From assembly GCA_963824705.1 (NCBI GenBank), contig CAWGQE010000003.1:372001-436000 (forward strand): DNA of 64,000 nucleotides, in the 5' to 3' direction. The notes under the pieces were generated by a model, which saw nothing but the letters and a program-made list of their open reading frames with translations, had not been told where the DNA came from and made no database searches. Source of the stretch: VRUE01 sp963824705 (GTDB taxonomy: Bacteria > Actinomycetota > Thermoleophilia > Solirubrobacterales > 70-9). Position 1 is the first letter of the stretch, and each line of letters begins with the position of its first letter. A program made the translations under genes and the position numbers. Below are positions 10,956-18,738 of this stretch, piece by piece.

Positions 10956-11351
10956 ATGCTCAATGACCCAATAGCCGATTACCTGACCCGGATCCGCAAC
11001 GCGCTCGGCTCCGGCCACGACGACGTGCAGATTCCCGCCTCCCGGCTGAAGGAGGAGATGTCCCGCATCCTCAAGGAGCAGGGCTACATTCGCGACTTCC
11101 ATCGCAAGCCGGCAAAGGTCGGCGAGGCGATTGAGATTCGGCTCAAGTACACGGAGGACCGCCGCCCGGTGATCCTCGGACTGGAGCGGATCTCGCGGCC
11201 GGGCCGGCGGCGCTACGTCGATCACACCGAAGTGCCCCGCGTGCATGGCGGCACCGGCACCGCGATCGTCAGCACCTCGGTCGGCGTGATGACCGGGCAC
11301 GAAGCGAAGGCGAGAGGCGTTGGCGGCGAGGTAGTCGCCTACGTCTGGTGA
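10956..11351 (+). CDS. rpsH: 30S ribosomal protein S8
   Basis: S8 binds the central domain of 16S rRNA and represses the spc operon in E. coli. The 131-residue product begins MLNDPIADYLTRIRNAL and ends with the conserved STSVGVMTGHEAKARGVGGE segment. Length is standard. It starts 22 bases after rpsN with a GGATAGGAA ribosome-binding region. Confidence 0.97.
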   Translation: MLNDPIADYLTRIRNALGSGHDDVQIPASRLKEEMSRILKEQGYIRDFHRKPAKVGEAIEIRLKYTEDRRPVILGLERISRPGRRRYVDHTEVPRVHGGTGTAIVSTSVGVMTGHEAKARGVGGEVVAYVW

Positions 11352-11367
11352 CCCGGAGCATTCAGCG

Positions 11368-11901
11368 ATGAGCCGAATTGGAAGAAAACCGATCCCCGTC
11401 CCCGAGTCCGTCACGGTCGAGCTCGCCCCTGGGCGGGTTGCCGTCAAGGGGCCGAAGGGCGAGCTGGCGCAGAGCCTCTCGGCTGAGATGAAGGTTCAGC
11501 AGGAGGATGGCACGGTCACCGTGGAGCGCCCGACCGATCGCGGCGAGCATCGCGCCCTGCACGGGTTGACCCGGAGCCTGATCGCGAACATGGTCGAGGG
11601 CGTCACCGATGGCTTTGAGAAGCGGCTCGAGATCCAGGGCGTCGGCTACCGAGCCCAGCTAAAAGGCAAGAACTTGGAGATGGCGCTCGGTTACTCGCAC
11701 CCGGTTCCGATCGAGCCGCCGGAAGGGATCGAGTTCGAGGTTCCCCAGCCGACGGAGATCATCGTCAGGGGAATCGACAAGCAGCTGGTCGGGCAGGTTG
11801 CCGCCGACATTCGCAAGCGCCGCCCTCCCGAGCCCTACAAGGGCAAGGGAATCCGTTACCGCGACGAGCATGTGATGCGCAAGGTCGGGAAGAGGGCCTG
11901 A
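11368..11901 (+). CDS. rplF: 50S ribosomal protein L6
   Basis: L6 lies close to the elongation-factor binding site. The 177-residue product starts MSRIGRKPIPVPESV, shows the duplicated RNA-recognition-like fold, and ends with the family signature RKRRPPEPYKGKGIRYRDE. Sixteen bases separate it from rpsH and one base from rplR. Confidence 0.97.
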   Translation: MSRIGRKPIPVPESVTVELAPGRVAVKGPKGELAQSLSAEMKVQQEDGTVTVERPTDRGEHRALHGLTRSLIANMVEGVTDGFEKRLEIQGVGYRAQLKGKNLEMALGYSHPVPIEPPEGIEFEVPQPTEIIVRGIDKQLVGQVAADIRKRRPPEPYKGKGIRYRDEHVMRKVGKRA

Positions 11902-11902
11902 G

Positions 11903-12256
11903 ATGACCGTTCTCACCAAGCGCCAGCGACGTCTTCGCCGCCGCCGCCGGGTTCGCGCCCGGATCGTCGGCAGCTCCGAGCGGCCGCGCCTCTCCGTCTA
12001 CCGCTCCAACCGCGGCGTTTTCGCCCAGCTCATCGACGATGCCGACGGCCGCACCCTGGCCGCGGTCAACTGGACCGAGCCGGAGCTGCGCAAACTGTCG
12101 GCGAGCGAGCAGGCGAAGCGGGCTGGGGGGCTGCTCGCCGAGCGGGCCAAGGCGGCCAAAATCGAGACCTGTGTCTTCGACCGCGGCGGCTACCAGTTCC
12201 ACGGTCGCGTCAAGGCTCTGGCGGAAGGCGCGCGTGAGGGAGGGCTCAAATTCTGA
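11903..12256 (+). CDS. rplR: 50S ribosomal protein L18
   Basis: L18 binds 5S rRNA with L5 and L25. The 117-residue product has the basic N-terminus RQRRLRRRRRVRARI, the core RPRLSVYRSNRGVFAQLIDD and the C-terminal FDRGGYQFHGRVKALAEGAREGGL. Length and motifs are standard. Confidence 0.96.
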   Translation: MTVLTKRQRRLRRRRRVRARIVGSSERPRLSVYRSNRGVFAQLIDDADGRTLAAVNWTEPELRKLSASEQAKRAGGLLAERAKAAKIETCVFDRGGYQFHGRVKALAEGAREGGLKF

Positions 12257-12314
12257 TGTCCTGCCCTGTCTTGTTCAGTCAGCTACGGTGTCCGGTCCGA
12301 TGAAGGGCATGGAC

Positions 12315-12959
12315 ATGACCAATGTGGAGACGGTGAGCCCGCGCGGCCTCGATCTCCAGGAGCGGGTGATCGAGATCAACCGCGTCGCCAAGGTGGTCAA
12401 GGGCGGTCGCCGCTTCTCCTTCACCGCGCTTGTCGCCGTCGGCGACGAAGAGGGCGTCGTCGGGATCGGCTACGGCAAGGCCCGCGAGGTTCCGCTGGCG
12501 ATCCAGAAGGCGGTCGAGAACGCGCGCAAGAGCCTCATCCGCGTGCCCAAATACGGGCAGACGCTGACCCACAAAATCATCGGCCGCTACGGCGCCGGCC
12601 ACGTCGTCCTGCGCCCGGCCAGTCCCGGTACCGGCGTGATCGCCGGCGGCGGCGTGCGCGCGGTGCTCGAGCTGGGCGGGGTGCGCGACGTGCTGACCAA
12701 GAGCATCGGCACGCAGAACCCGATCAACCTCGTCAAGGCGACGATGGACGGCCTGGTGCGGTTGCGGCGGCCCGAGGAGGTCGCTGAGCTGCGGGGGCTG
12801 ACGGTGGCTCAGGTCCTGGGAGTTCAGAAGTCGAACGGTGCTGCGGAGACCATTACGGCTGAGGGTTCTGAGGCCTCAGCCGCGTCACCCGTGGGCGAGG
12901 GCACTGAGGCTCCAGCCGAGGAGGCGACCGCCCCGGCCGCTGAGGAGAAAGCTGAATGA
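12315..12959 (+). CDS. rpsE: 30S ribosomal protein S5 with acidic C-terminal tail
   Basis: S5 takes part in decoding accuracy and mRNA unwinding. I place the start at ATG 12315 because GAAGGG (12302-12307) lies 7 bases upstream; in-frame ATG at 12309 and 12300 and GTG at 12288 are alternatives. The double-stranded RNA-binding domain (ERVIEINRVAKVVKGGRRF) and the C-terminal domain (APSPGTG-like PASPGTGVIAGGGVRAV) are complete by about residue 170. A tail of some 45 residues rich in Ala, Glu, Ser and Pro follows. The stop overlaps the rpmD start. Confidence 0.93.
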   Translation: MTNVETVSPRGLDLQERVIEINRVAKVVKGGRRFSFTALVAVGDEEGVVGIGYGKAREVPLAIQKAVENARKSLIRVPKYGQTLTHKIIGRYGAGHVVLRPASPGTGVIAGGGVRAVLELGGVRDVLTKSIGTQNPINLVKATMDGLVRLRRPEEVAELRGLTVAQVLGVQKSNGAAETITAEGSEASAASPVGEGTEAPAEEATAPAAEEKAE

Positions 12960-13132
12960 GCGCGGTGACGATCAAGCAGGTTCGCTCGCTAGCCGGGACC
13001 AACCCGAGTCAGAAAGCTACGCTCGCCGCACTGGGTCTGGGAAAGATCAACAGGTCGGTTGAGCGGAAAGACTCTCCGCAGCTGCAAGGACAGATTCGGG
13101 TCGTCTCTCATCTCGTGGAGGTGGGTGACTGA
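12956..13132 (+). CDS. rpmD: 50S ribosomal protein L30
   Basis: This short gene gives a 58-residue product starting MSAVTIKQVRSLAGTNPSQK and continuing ATLAALGLGKINRSVERK, the L30 signature, ending VVSHLVEVGD. It overlaps rpsE by four bases (ATGA) and rplO by one. Gene order S5-L30-L15 is the classical spc order, which makes the identification secure despite the small size. Confidence 0.95.
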   Translation: MSAVTIKQVRSLAGTNPSQKATLAALGLGKINRSVERKDSPQLQGQIRVVSHLVEVGD

Positions 13133-13629
13133 TGGCCGATACGCCTCGTTCTGAGGAGATCGGGCTTCATAACCTCTCGCCCAAGCCTGGCTCGAAACGG
13201 CCGCGCAAGCGGATAGGGCGTGGCGAGGGCAGTGGGCTGGGGAAGACTTCCGGACGTGGTCACAAGGGCGCCGGAGCGCGCTCGGGCCGCAAGCGCAAGG
13301 CCGGCTATGAGGGCGGGCAGACCCCGATCCACATGCGGATGCGAAAGCTCCGCGGTCCGCACAAAAAGCAGTCGATGCCGTTCGAGAACTTCCGCACTGC
13401 GACCCAGCCGGTCAACGTCGGCGACCTCGAGGAGCGCTTCGATGCCGGCGCCGAGGTCAACGTCGAGGCGCTCAAGGCGAAGGGCCTGGCGAAGCGCTCG
13501 GACCCGGTGAAGATCCTCGCTCGCGGCGAGATCTCGAAGAAGCTCGAGGTCCACGCGCATGGCTTCAGCGCGGCAGCCCGCGAGAAGATCGAGGCTGCCG
13601 GCGGTTCCTGTCACACTCTGGAGCCCTAA
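13132..13629 (+). CDS. rplO: 50S ribosomal protein L15
   Basis: L15 is a late-assembly protein with an extended N-terminal arm. The 165-residue product has LHNLSPKPGSKRPRKRIGRG, the Gly-rich GSGLGKTSGRGHKGAGARSG arm and GYEGGQTPIHMRMRKL; the C-terminal domain ends with VEIPKAF-like sequence replaced by GFSAAAREKIEAAGGSC. It is coupled by one-base overlaps to rpmD and secY. Confidence 0.97.
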   Translation: MADTPRSEEIGLHNLSPKPGSKRPRKRIGRGEGSGLGKTSGRGHKGAGARSGRKRKAGYEGGQTPIHMRMRKLRGPHKKQSMPFENFRTATQPVNVGDLEERFDAGAEVNVEALKAKGLAKRSDPVKILARGEISKKLEVHAHGFSAAAREKIEAAGGSCHTLEP

Positions 13630-14903
13630 TGCTCAGGACTATTGCGAACGCTTTCGGCGTCGCGGAGATCCGCAAGAAGCTTGCGTTCACCGCGGCGATG
13701 CTGCTGCTCTACAGGCTCGGGGCCTACATCCCGGCGCCGGGAGTCGACGCGGGTGCGGTCAAGGAACTCTCGTCCAACTTCGGCGGCGGCAACATCCTCA
13801 ACTTCCTCAACACCTTCTCCGGCGGAGGGCTCTCGCGCCTCTCTCTCTTCGCGCTTGGGATCATGCCCTACATCACCGCCTCGATCATCCTGCAGCTGCT
13901 GACGGTGGTCGTGCCATCGCTGGAGAAACTGCAGAAAGAGGGCGAGGTGGGCCAGCAGAAAATCACCCAGTACACCCGCTATCTCACGGTCGGGCTGGCT
14001 TTCGCGCAGTCCTTCGGCTACGTCTTCCTGTTTCGCTCCTTCGGCAAGGCGGCCGGCGGCAACAACGTCATCGGCACCCTCAACGGGCCCAAGGTCCTGC
14101 TGATCGTGATCTGCCTCACCGCCGGCTGCACGCTGCTCATGTGGCTGGGCGAGCTGATCACCCAGCGCGGGGTCGGCAACGGCATCTCGCTGCTGATCTT
14201 CGCCTCGATCGTCTCGCGCATCCCCAATGGGCTACAGGCGTGGTGGACCAACCCAGATCAGGTCTTCGTCGTGATGATGCCCTTCGTCGCACTGGCCGTG
14301 ATCGTCGCGATCGTCTTCGTCCAGGAGGGGCAGCGCCGCATTCCGGTCCAATACGCGAAACGGATGGTCGGGCGCAAAATGACCTCCGGCGGCTCCACCT
14401 ACCTACCGCTGCGGGTCAATATGGCCGGCGTGATCCCGGTCATCTTCGCCGCCTCGATCATGGCCTTCCCGCCGACGATCGGCCAGATGCTGAACACGCC
14501 CGCGGCCCTCGACTTCGCTGCCTTCTTCAGCCCCAACGGCTGGGCCTACGTGGTCGGCGAGGTCTTCTTCATCGTCATCTTCACCTACTTCTATACGGCG
14601 GTGACCTTCAACCCGGTCGACCAGGCCGACAACTTGAAAAAATACGGCGGCTTCATTCCCGGGGTGCGTCCGGGGCGGCCGACCGCGGAGTACCTCGACC
14701 GGATCCTCTCGCGCCTCACCTTCCCGGGCGCGCTCTATCTGGGGGCGGTGGCGGCACTGCCGACGATCTTGATCAGCCAGACCTCGGCGAACTTCTTCTT
14801 CGGCGGCACCTCGATCCTGATCGTCATCGGCGTCGCGCTTGACACGGTCAAGCAGCTTGAGGCGCAGTTGATGATGAGGAACTACGAGGGGTTCCTGAAA
14901 TAG
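13629..14903 (+). CDS. secY: Protein translocase subunit SecY
   Basis: SecY is the channel of the Sec translocase in the cytoplasmic membrane. The 424-residue product has ten predicted membrane segments, the plug-region sequence after helix one, the GIMPYITASIILQLLT segment (helix 2b) and the cytoplasmic RRIPVQYAKR loop between helices six and seven. Length is normal. It begins in the rplO stop and its TAG overlaps the proposed ATA start of adk. Confidence 0.98.
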   Translation: MLRTIANAFGVAEIRKKLAFTAAMLLLYRLGAYIPAPGVDAGAVKELSSNFGGGNILNFLNTFSGGGLSRLSLFALGIMPYITASIILQLLTVVVPSLEKLQKEGEVGQQKITQYTRYLTVGLAFAQSFGYVFLFRSFGKAAGGNNVIGTLNGPKVLLIVICLTAGCTLLMWLGELITQRGVGNGISLLIFASIVSRIPNGLQAWWTNPDQVFVVMMPFVALAVIVAIVFVQEGQRRIPVQYAKRMVGRKMTSGGSTYLPLRVNMAGVIPVIFAASIMAFPPTIGQMLNTPAALDFAAFFSPNGWAYVVGEVFFIVIFTYFYTAVTFNPVDQADNLKKYGGFIPGVRPGRPTAEYLDRILSRLTFPGALYLGAVAALPTILISQTSANFFFGGTSILIVIGVALDTVKQLEAQLMMRNYEGFLK

Positions 14904-15577
14904 AGCTCAACCTCGTCCTTCTCGGCCCCCCCGGCAGCGGGAAGGGCACCCAGGGGGAGCGGCTGCAGGAAGATCTGCAACTGCCCTACTACGCGACCGG
15001 GGACATCCTGCGGGCGGCGGTGCGCGATGAAACGGAGCTGGGCAAGACGGCGAAGGAGTACATGGATCGCGGCGACCTCGTTCCGGACGAGGTGATCGTC
15101 GGCGCGATCGCCGAGCGGATCGACTCGACCGAGGCGACCGACGGCTTCATCCTCGACGGCTTCCCCCGCACCGTGCCGCAGGCCGAGGCGCTTGCCGCAA
15201 AGCTGGGCGAGCTGGACCGGCGGCTGACCGCGGTGCTGCTGATCGATGCAAGCGACGAGGAGGTGATTCGGAGGCTCGGCGGTCGCCGCACCTGTGTCGA
15301 GAACGGGCACGTCTTCCACGTCGACTTCAATCCCCCCGAGCGCGAGGGCGTTTGCGATATCGACGGCGGCGAGTTGATCGTCCGCGATGACGACAAGCCC
15401 GAGGTGATCCGCCACCGGCTGGACACTTACCACGAGAAGACCGAGCCGCTGATCGAGTTCTATGACCACCAGAGCCTGCTGCGGCGGATCGACGGCGCCG
15501 CGGCGCCGGATGCCGTGGCCGATGAGCTGCGCCGCGCTCTAGCGACGCTGAAGCTCGAGGCCGACGAGACCATCTAG
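14900..15577 (+). CDS. adk: Adenylate kinase with apparent ATA start
   Basis: Adenylate kinase interconverts ATP+AMP and 2 ADP. The P-loop LGPPGSGKGTQ is coded from 14921, so the gene must begin upstream of the first canonical in-frame start (GTG 15020, which would remove the P-loop). Between the in-frame stop at 14858-14860 and the P-loop there is no ATG, GTG or TTG; the only near-cognate codon in the right place is ATA at 14900, overlapping the secY TAG by ATAG and giving (M)ELNLVLLGPPGSGKG. Length would be 225. In the LID, the zinc-ligand pattern is CVEN / CDID: the second cysteine is Asn. The FPRT and DGFPRT motifs are intact. Confidence 0.9.
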   Translation: MELNLVLLGPPGSGKGTQGERLQEDLQLPYYATGDILRAAVRDETELGKTAKEYMDRGDLVPDEVIVGAIAERIDSTEATDGFILDGFPRTVPQAEALAAKLGELDRRLTAVLLIDASDEEVIRRLGGRRTCVENGHVFHVDFNPPEREGVCDIDGGELIVRDDDKPEVIRHRLDTYHEKTEPLIEFYDHQSLLRRIDGAAAPDAVADELRRALATLKLEADETI

Positions 15578-15607
15578 CGACTTGGCTGGGCGGCTAGCGT
15601 GTATCGG

Positions 15608-16366
15608 ATGATCATCCGCAAGACCCCCGAGCAGGTCGACAAGATGGCCGCGTCGGGCCAGATCCTGGTTCGCTGCCTGCGGATGCTGGCCGCCAAGGCC
15701 CGCGCCGGCGTCACGACCAAGGAGCTGGACGAAGCGGCGGATAAGTTCATCCGCTCGCAGGGAGCCGAGCCGGCCTTCAAGGGCTATCGGGGCTTCCCGG
15801 GGTCGATCTGTGCATCGCCCAACTCGATGGTCGTCCACGGCATCCCCGGCCCCTACGAGCTGAAGCGCGGCGACGTTCTCTCGATCGACGTCGGCGTGAT
15901 CAAGGACGGCTGGGTCGCCGACGCGGCGATGACCGTTCCGATCGGCTCGGTGACGCCCGAGGCGCGCAAGCTGCTCGATGTGACCAAGGCGGCACTCTTT
16001 GCCGGGGTCGAGCAGATGCAGCCCGGAAACCACCTCGGCGACGTCTCGGCGGCGATTCAGCGCGCGGTCGAGATCGAGGGGCTATCGATCATCCGCACCC
16101 TGGTCGGGCACGGGATCGGCCGCGACATGCATGAGGACCCGCAGGTCCCCAACTTCGGCGAGGTCGGTCGGGGGCCGGAGCTGGAGGAGGGCACCGTGCT
16201 GGCGATCGAGCCGATGGTCAACGCCGGCGGGCCGCTGGTCCGCATGGGCGACGACGGCTGGGCGGTCTACTCGCAGGACGGCACCCTCGCCGCCCATTTC
16301 GAGTTCACGATCGCGGTCACCGCCGACGGTCCGCGGATCTTGACTCCTTGGCACGAAGACGACTAG
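15608..16366 (+). CDS. map: Methionine aminopeptidase, type I
   Basis: MetAP removes the initiator methionine. The 252-residue product begins MIIRKTPEQVDKMAASG; GTG at 15599 is an in-frame alternative adding three residues. Conserved elements of the pita-bread fold are visible: the metal ligands within SIDVGVIKDGWVADAA, the histidine in LVGHGIGRDMHEDPQVPN, and the C-terminal glutamates in AIEPMVNAGG and FEFTIAV. The position downstream of secY-adk is classical; infA, normally next, is not found here. Confidence 0.96.
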   Translation: MIIRKTPEQVDKMAASGQILVRCLRMLAAKARAGVTTKELDEAADKFIRSQGAEPAFKGYRGFPGSICASPNSMVVHGIPGPYELKRGDVLSIDVGVIKDGWVADAAMTVPIGSVTPEARKLLDVTKAALFAGVEQMQPGNHLGDVSAAIQRAVEIEGLSIIRTLVGHGIGRDMHEDPQVPNFGEVGRGPELEEGTVLAIEPMVNAGGPLVRMGDDGWAVYSQDGTLAAHFEFTIAVTADGPRILTPWHEDD

Positions 16367-17047
16367 GTGGATTGTGGCGTGGGATCAGATCGGTGGACTG
16401 AGGTCGACGAGTATGTGAGCGGGTTGCTGGCGCCGGAGGATGAGGTGCTGGGGGCCGCTCTGAAAGCTGGTGTTGACGCGGGGCTGCCGGAGATTCAGGT
16501 CTCGCCGCCGCAGGCGCGGTTGCTGGAGATCTTGGCGCGGTCGGTTGGGGCGCGGACGATGCTGGAGTTCGGGACGCTGGCGGGGTACAGCACGATCTGG
16601 CTGGCACGCGCGCTTCCGGAAGGGGGCCGGCTGATCACGCTCGAGGCGGATCCCGGATATGCCGAGGTTGCGCGCACGAACATCGCCAACGCCGGACTCT
16701 CGGATCGGGTTGAGCTGCGGATCGGGCCCGCACTCGACTCCCTGCCCGCCTTGGACGCCGAAGGTGCCGGGCCATTTGACTTTGTCTTCATCGACGCCGA
16801 CAAGATCCACACGCCCGACTACCTCACCTGGGCCCTGGATCGCACCCGTCCCGGTGGCCTGATCGTGGCTGACAACGTCGTTCGCGACGGTGCGCTCGCC
16901 GATACCGAGAGCGATGACGCCAAGATCAAGGCTCAGCGCCGCCTGCACGAGATGATCGCCGCCGACCCCCGTGTGACCGCGACGACGATCCAGACGGTTG
17001 GCGGCAAGGGCTACGACGGCTTCACGTTGGCTCTGGTCAACGCCTGA
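16367..17047 (+). CDS. SAM-dependent O-methyltransferase (CCoAMT-like)
   Basis: The 226-residue product is an O-methyltransferase of the caffeoyl-CoA/catechol type. Visible elements are the SAM-binding LEFGTLAGYSTIWLA, the acidic ribose-binding LEADPGY, the metal-binding FDFVFIDADK and RPGGLIVADNVVRDG. It abuts the map stop with no gap, starting at GTG 16367 (GTG 16379 is possible). Its insertion between map and rpmJ, where infA usually lies, is unusual; whether it modifies a translation component or a metabolite cannot be told. Confidence 0.85.
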   Translation: MDCGVGSDRWTEVDEYVSGLLAPEDEVLGAALKAGVDAGLPEIQVSPPQARLLEILARSVGARTMLEFGTLAGYSTIWLARALPEGGRLITLEADPGYAEVARTNIANAGLSDRVELRIGPALDSLPALDAEGAGPFDFVFIDADKIHTPDYLTWALDRTRPGGLIVADNVVRDGALADTESDDAKIKAQRRLHEMIAADPRVTATTIQTVGGKGYDGFTLALVNA

Positions 17048-17174
17048 CCGAGCGGTCGCCGCCAGCCTTCCCCTGCTATCTTTCCCGGTCGGCCTTGAGG
17101 GCCGTTTGTTCGTGCCCGCCTGCCCGATTCATGGGGCGGACGGGAGTCCTGTAGTCGAGACAACCACCGGAGCG

Positions 17175-17288
17175 ATGAAGGTCCGAGCTTCCGTAAAGCC
17201 GATGTGCGAAAAGTGCAAGGTAATCCGCCGCAACGGCGCGGTCCTTGTCATCTGCCAGAACCCGCGCCACAAGCAGCGGCAGGGCTGA
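17175..17288 (+). CDS. rpmJ: 50S ribosomal protein L36
   Basis: The 37-residue product MKVRASVKPMCEKCKVIRRN... is the zinc form of L36, with Cys11, Cys14, Cys27 and His32 as ligands. The ATG at 17175 follows GGAG at 17168-17171. The same frame is open upstream without L36 character. A 127-base gap precedes it, the longest within the block, and may hold a promoter for the alpha operon. Confidence 0.96.
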   Translation: MKVRASVKPMCEKCKVIRRNGAVLVICQNPRHKQRQG

Positions 17289-17291
17289 CGC

Positions 17292-17672
17292 ATGGCACGA
17301 ATCGCGGGGATCAACATCCCGGTCAACAAGCGGGTCGAGATCGGGCTCACCTACATCTTCGGCATCGGCCGCTCCACCGCGCAGGACATCCTCAAGGAGA
17401 CCGGCATCGACCCCAACACCTCGGTCAAGGATCTGACCGAGGAAGAGGTCGTGAAACTGCGCGAGGCAGTCGAGCAGCGCGAGGTCGAGGGCGACCTGCG
17501 GCGCGAGCGCTCGCAAGACGTCAAACGACTGATGGAGATCGGCTCCTATCGGGGATTGCGCCATCGTCGTGGCCTGCCTGTCAGGGGTCAGCGGACGAAG
17601 ACCAACGCGCGCGGCCGCAAGGGCCCGCGCCGGATGAGCGTCGCCGGTAAGCGCAAGGCGCCGGCGAGGTAG
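17292..17672 (+). CDS. rpsM: 30S ribosomal protein S13
   Basis: S13 in the 30S head contacts the P-site tRNA and S19. The 126-residue product starts MARIAGINIPVNKRVEIGL and shows YIFGIGRSTAQDIL, SYRGLRHRRGLPVRGQRTKTNAR, and a basic C-terminal tail. It starts three bases after rpmJ. Confidence 0.97.
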   Translation: MARIAGINIPVNKRVEIGLTYIFGIGRSTAQDILKETGIDPNTSVKDLTEEEVVKLREAVEQREVEGDLRRERSQDVKRLMEIGSYRGLRHRRGLPVRGQRTKTNARGRKGPRRMSVAGKRKAPAR

Positions 17673-17678
17673 GAGACC

Positions 17679-18080
17679 ATGGCCGCAGCCAAAAAACCCG
17701 CCAAAGGGCGCACCCGGCGCCGCGTCAAAAAGAACATCGCCTACGGGCAGGCCCATATCAAGACTTCCTTCAACAACACGATCGTCACCTTGACCGACCC
17801 CCAGGGCAACGTGATCGCCTGGGAGTCGGCCGGATCGGCGGGCTTCAAAGGCTCGCGCAAGTCGACGCCGTTCGCCGCCCAGGTCACCGCCGACGCGGCG
17901 GCCAAGAAGGGGATGGAACACGGCCTCGAAAAAGTCGAGGTCTTCGCCAAGGGCGCCGGTTCGGGTCGCGAGACGGCGATCCGCTCGCTGCAGGCTGCCG
18001 GCCTCGACGTGACCACGGTCAAGGACGTTTCGCCCCAGGCCCACAACGGCTGCCGCCCGAAGAAGCGGAGGCGGGTCTAA
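17679..18080 (+). CDS. rpsK: 30S ribosomal protein S11
   Basis: S11 forms the platform of the small subunit. The 133-residue product contains GQAHIKTSFNNTIVTLTDPQGN, ESAGSAGFKGSRKSTPFAAQ and the C-terminal DVSPQAHNGCRPKKRRRV, all family hallmarks. The stop overlaps the rpsD start by one base. Confidence 0.97.
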   Translation: MAAAKKPAKGRTRRRVKKNIAYGQAHIKTSFNNTIVTLTDPQGNVIAWESAGSAGFKGSRKSTPFAAQVTADAAAKKGMEHGLEKVEVFAKGAGSGRETAIRSLQAAGLDVTTVKDVSPQAHNGCRPKKRRRV

Positions 18081-18700
18081 TGGCTCGCGACACTTCGGCC
18101 CAGTGCAAGCAGTGCCGCCGCGAGGGCCAGAAGCTCTTCCTCAAGGGGGAGCGCTGCTTCACCGACAAGTGTGGCGTGGAGCGCCGCTCCTACCCGCCCG
18201 GCGACCACGGCCGTGGCCGGATGCGGCAGTCCGAGTACCGGGTGCAGCTGCGCGAGAAGCAGAAGACGCGCCGCTACTACCAGGTGCTCGAGAGCCAGTT
18301 CCGTGCCTATTACGACAAGGCTTCGCGCCAGGACGGCGTCACCGGTGAGAACCTGTTGCGGTTGCTCGAGTCGCGCCTCGACAACGTCCTCGTGCGCCTT
18401 GGATTTGCCGCCTCGCGGCGCCAGGCCCGGCAGCTCGTCGGCCACGGCCACTGGCTGGTCAACGGGCGCCGCGTCGATGTGCCCTCCTACCAGGTGCGCC
18501 CCGAGGACGTGATCTCGATCAAGTCCGGCTCGGCGGCCACCGACACGATTCGCAAAGCGACCGAGCTCGTCTCGACCGTGCCGGCCTGGCTACAGGCCGA
18601 CCACGACTCGCTTACCGCCAAGGTCCTGCGCCTCCCCGAGCGTGCGGAGATCTCGGCGCCGGTGCAGGAGCAGCTGATCGTCGAGCTGTACTCCAAGTAG
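18080..18700 (+). CDS. rpsD: 30S ribosomal protein S4
   Basis: S4 nucleates 30S assembly. The 206-residue product has an N-terminal cysteine set (CKQCRREGQK... CFTDKCGVERR), as in zinc-binding S4, and the S4 RNA-binding domain RLDNVLVRLGFAASRRQARQ with HGHWLVNGRRVDVPSY. Length is normal. Confidence 0.97.
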   Translation: MARDTSAQCKQCRREGQKLFLKGERCFTDKCGVERRSYPPGDHGRGRMRQSEYRVQLREKQKTRRYYQVLESQFRAYYDKASRQDGVTGENLLRLLESRLDNVLVRLGFAASRRQARQLVGHGHWLVNGRRVDVPSYQVRPEDVISIKSGSAATDTIRKATELVSTVPAWLQADHDSLTAKVLRLPERAEISAPVQEQLIVELYSK

Positions 18701-18738
18701 TCCGGACTGTTTCTGAAACACCCATAAGCAAGGAACTC

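Noticed and set aside
13559..14842. 427-codon plus-strand frame overlapping secY
   Set aside because: Out-of-frame shadow of secY, Arg/His/Pro rich; secY itself is unambiguous.
17048..17174. Possible infA between the methyltransferase and rpmJ
   Set aside because: The gap is too short for IF1 (about 72 codons plus signals) and none of its frames shows IF1 sequence.
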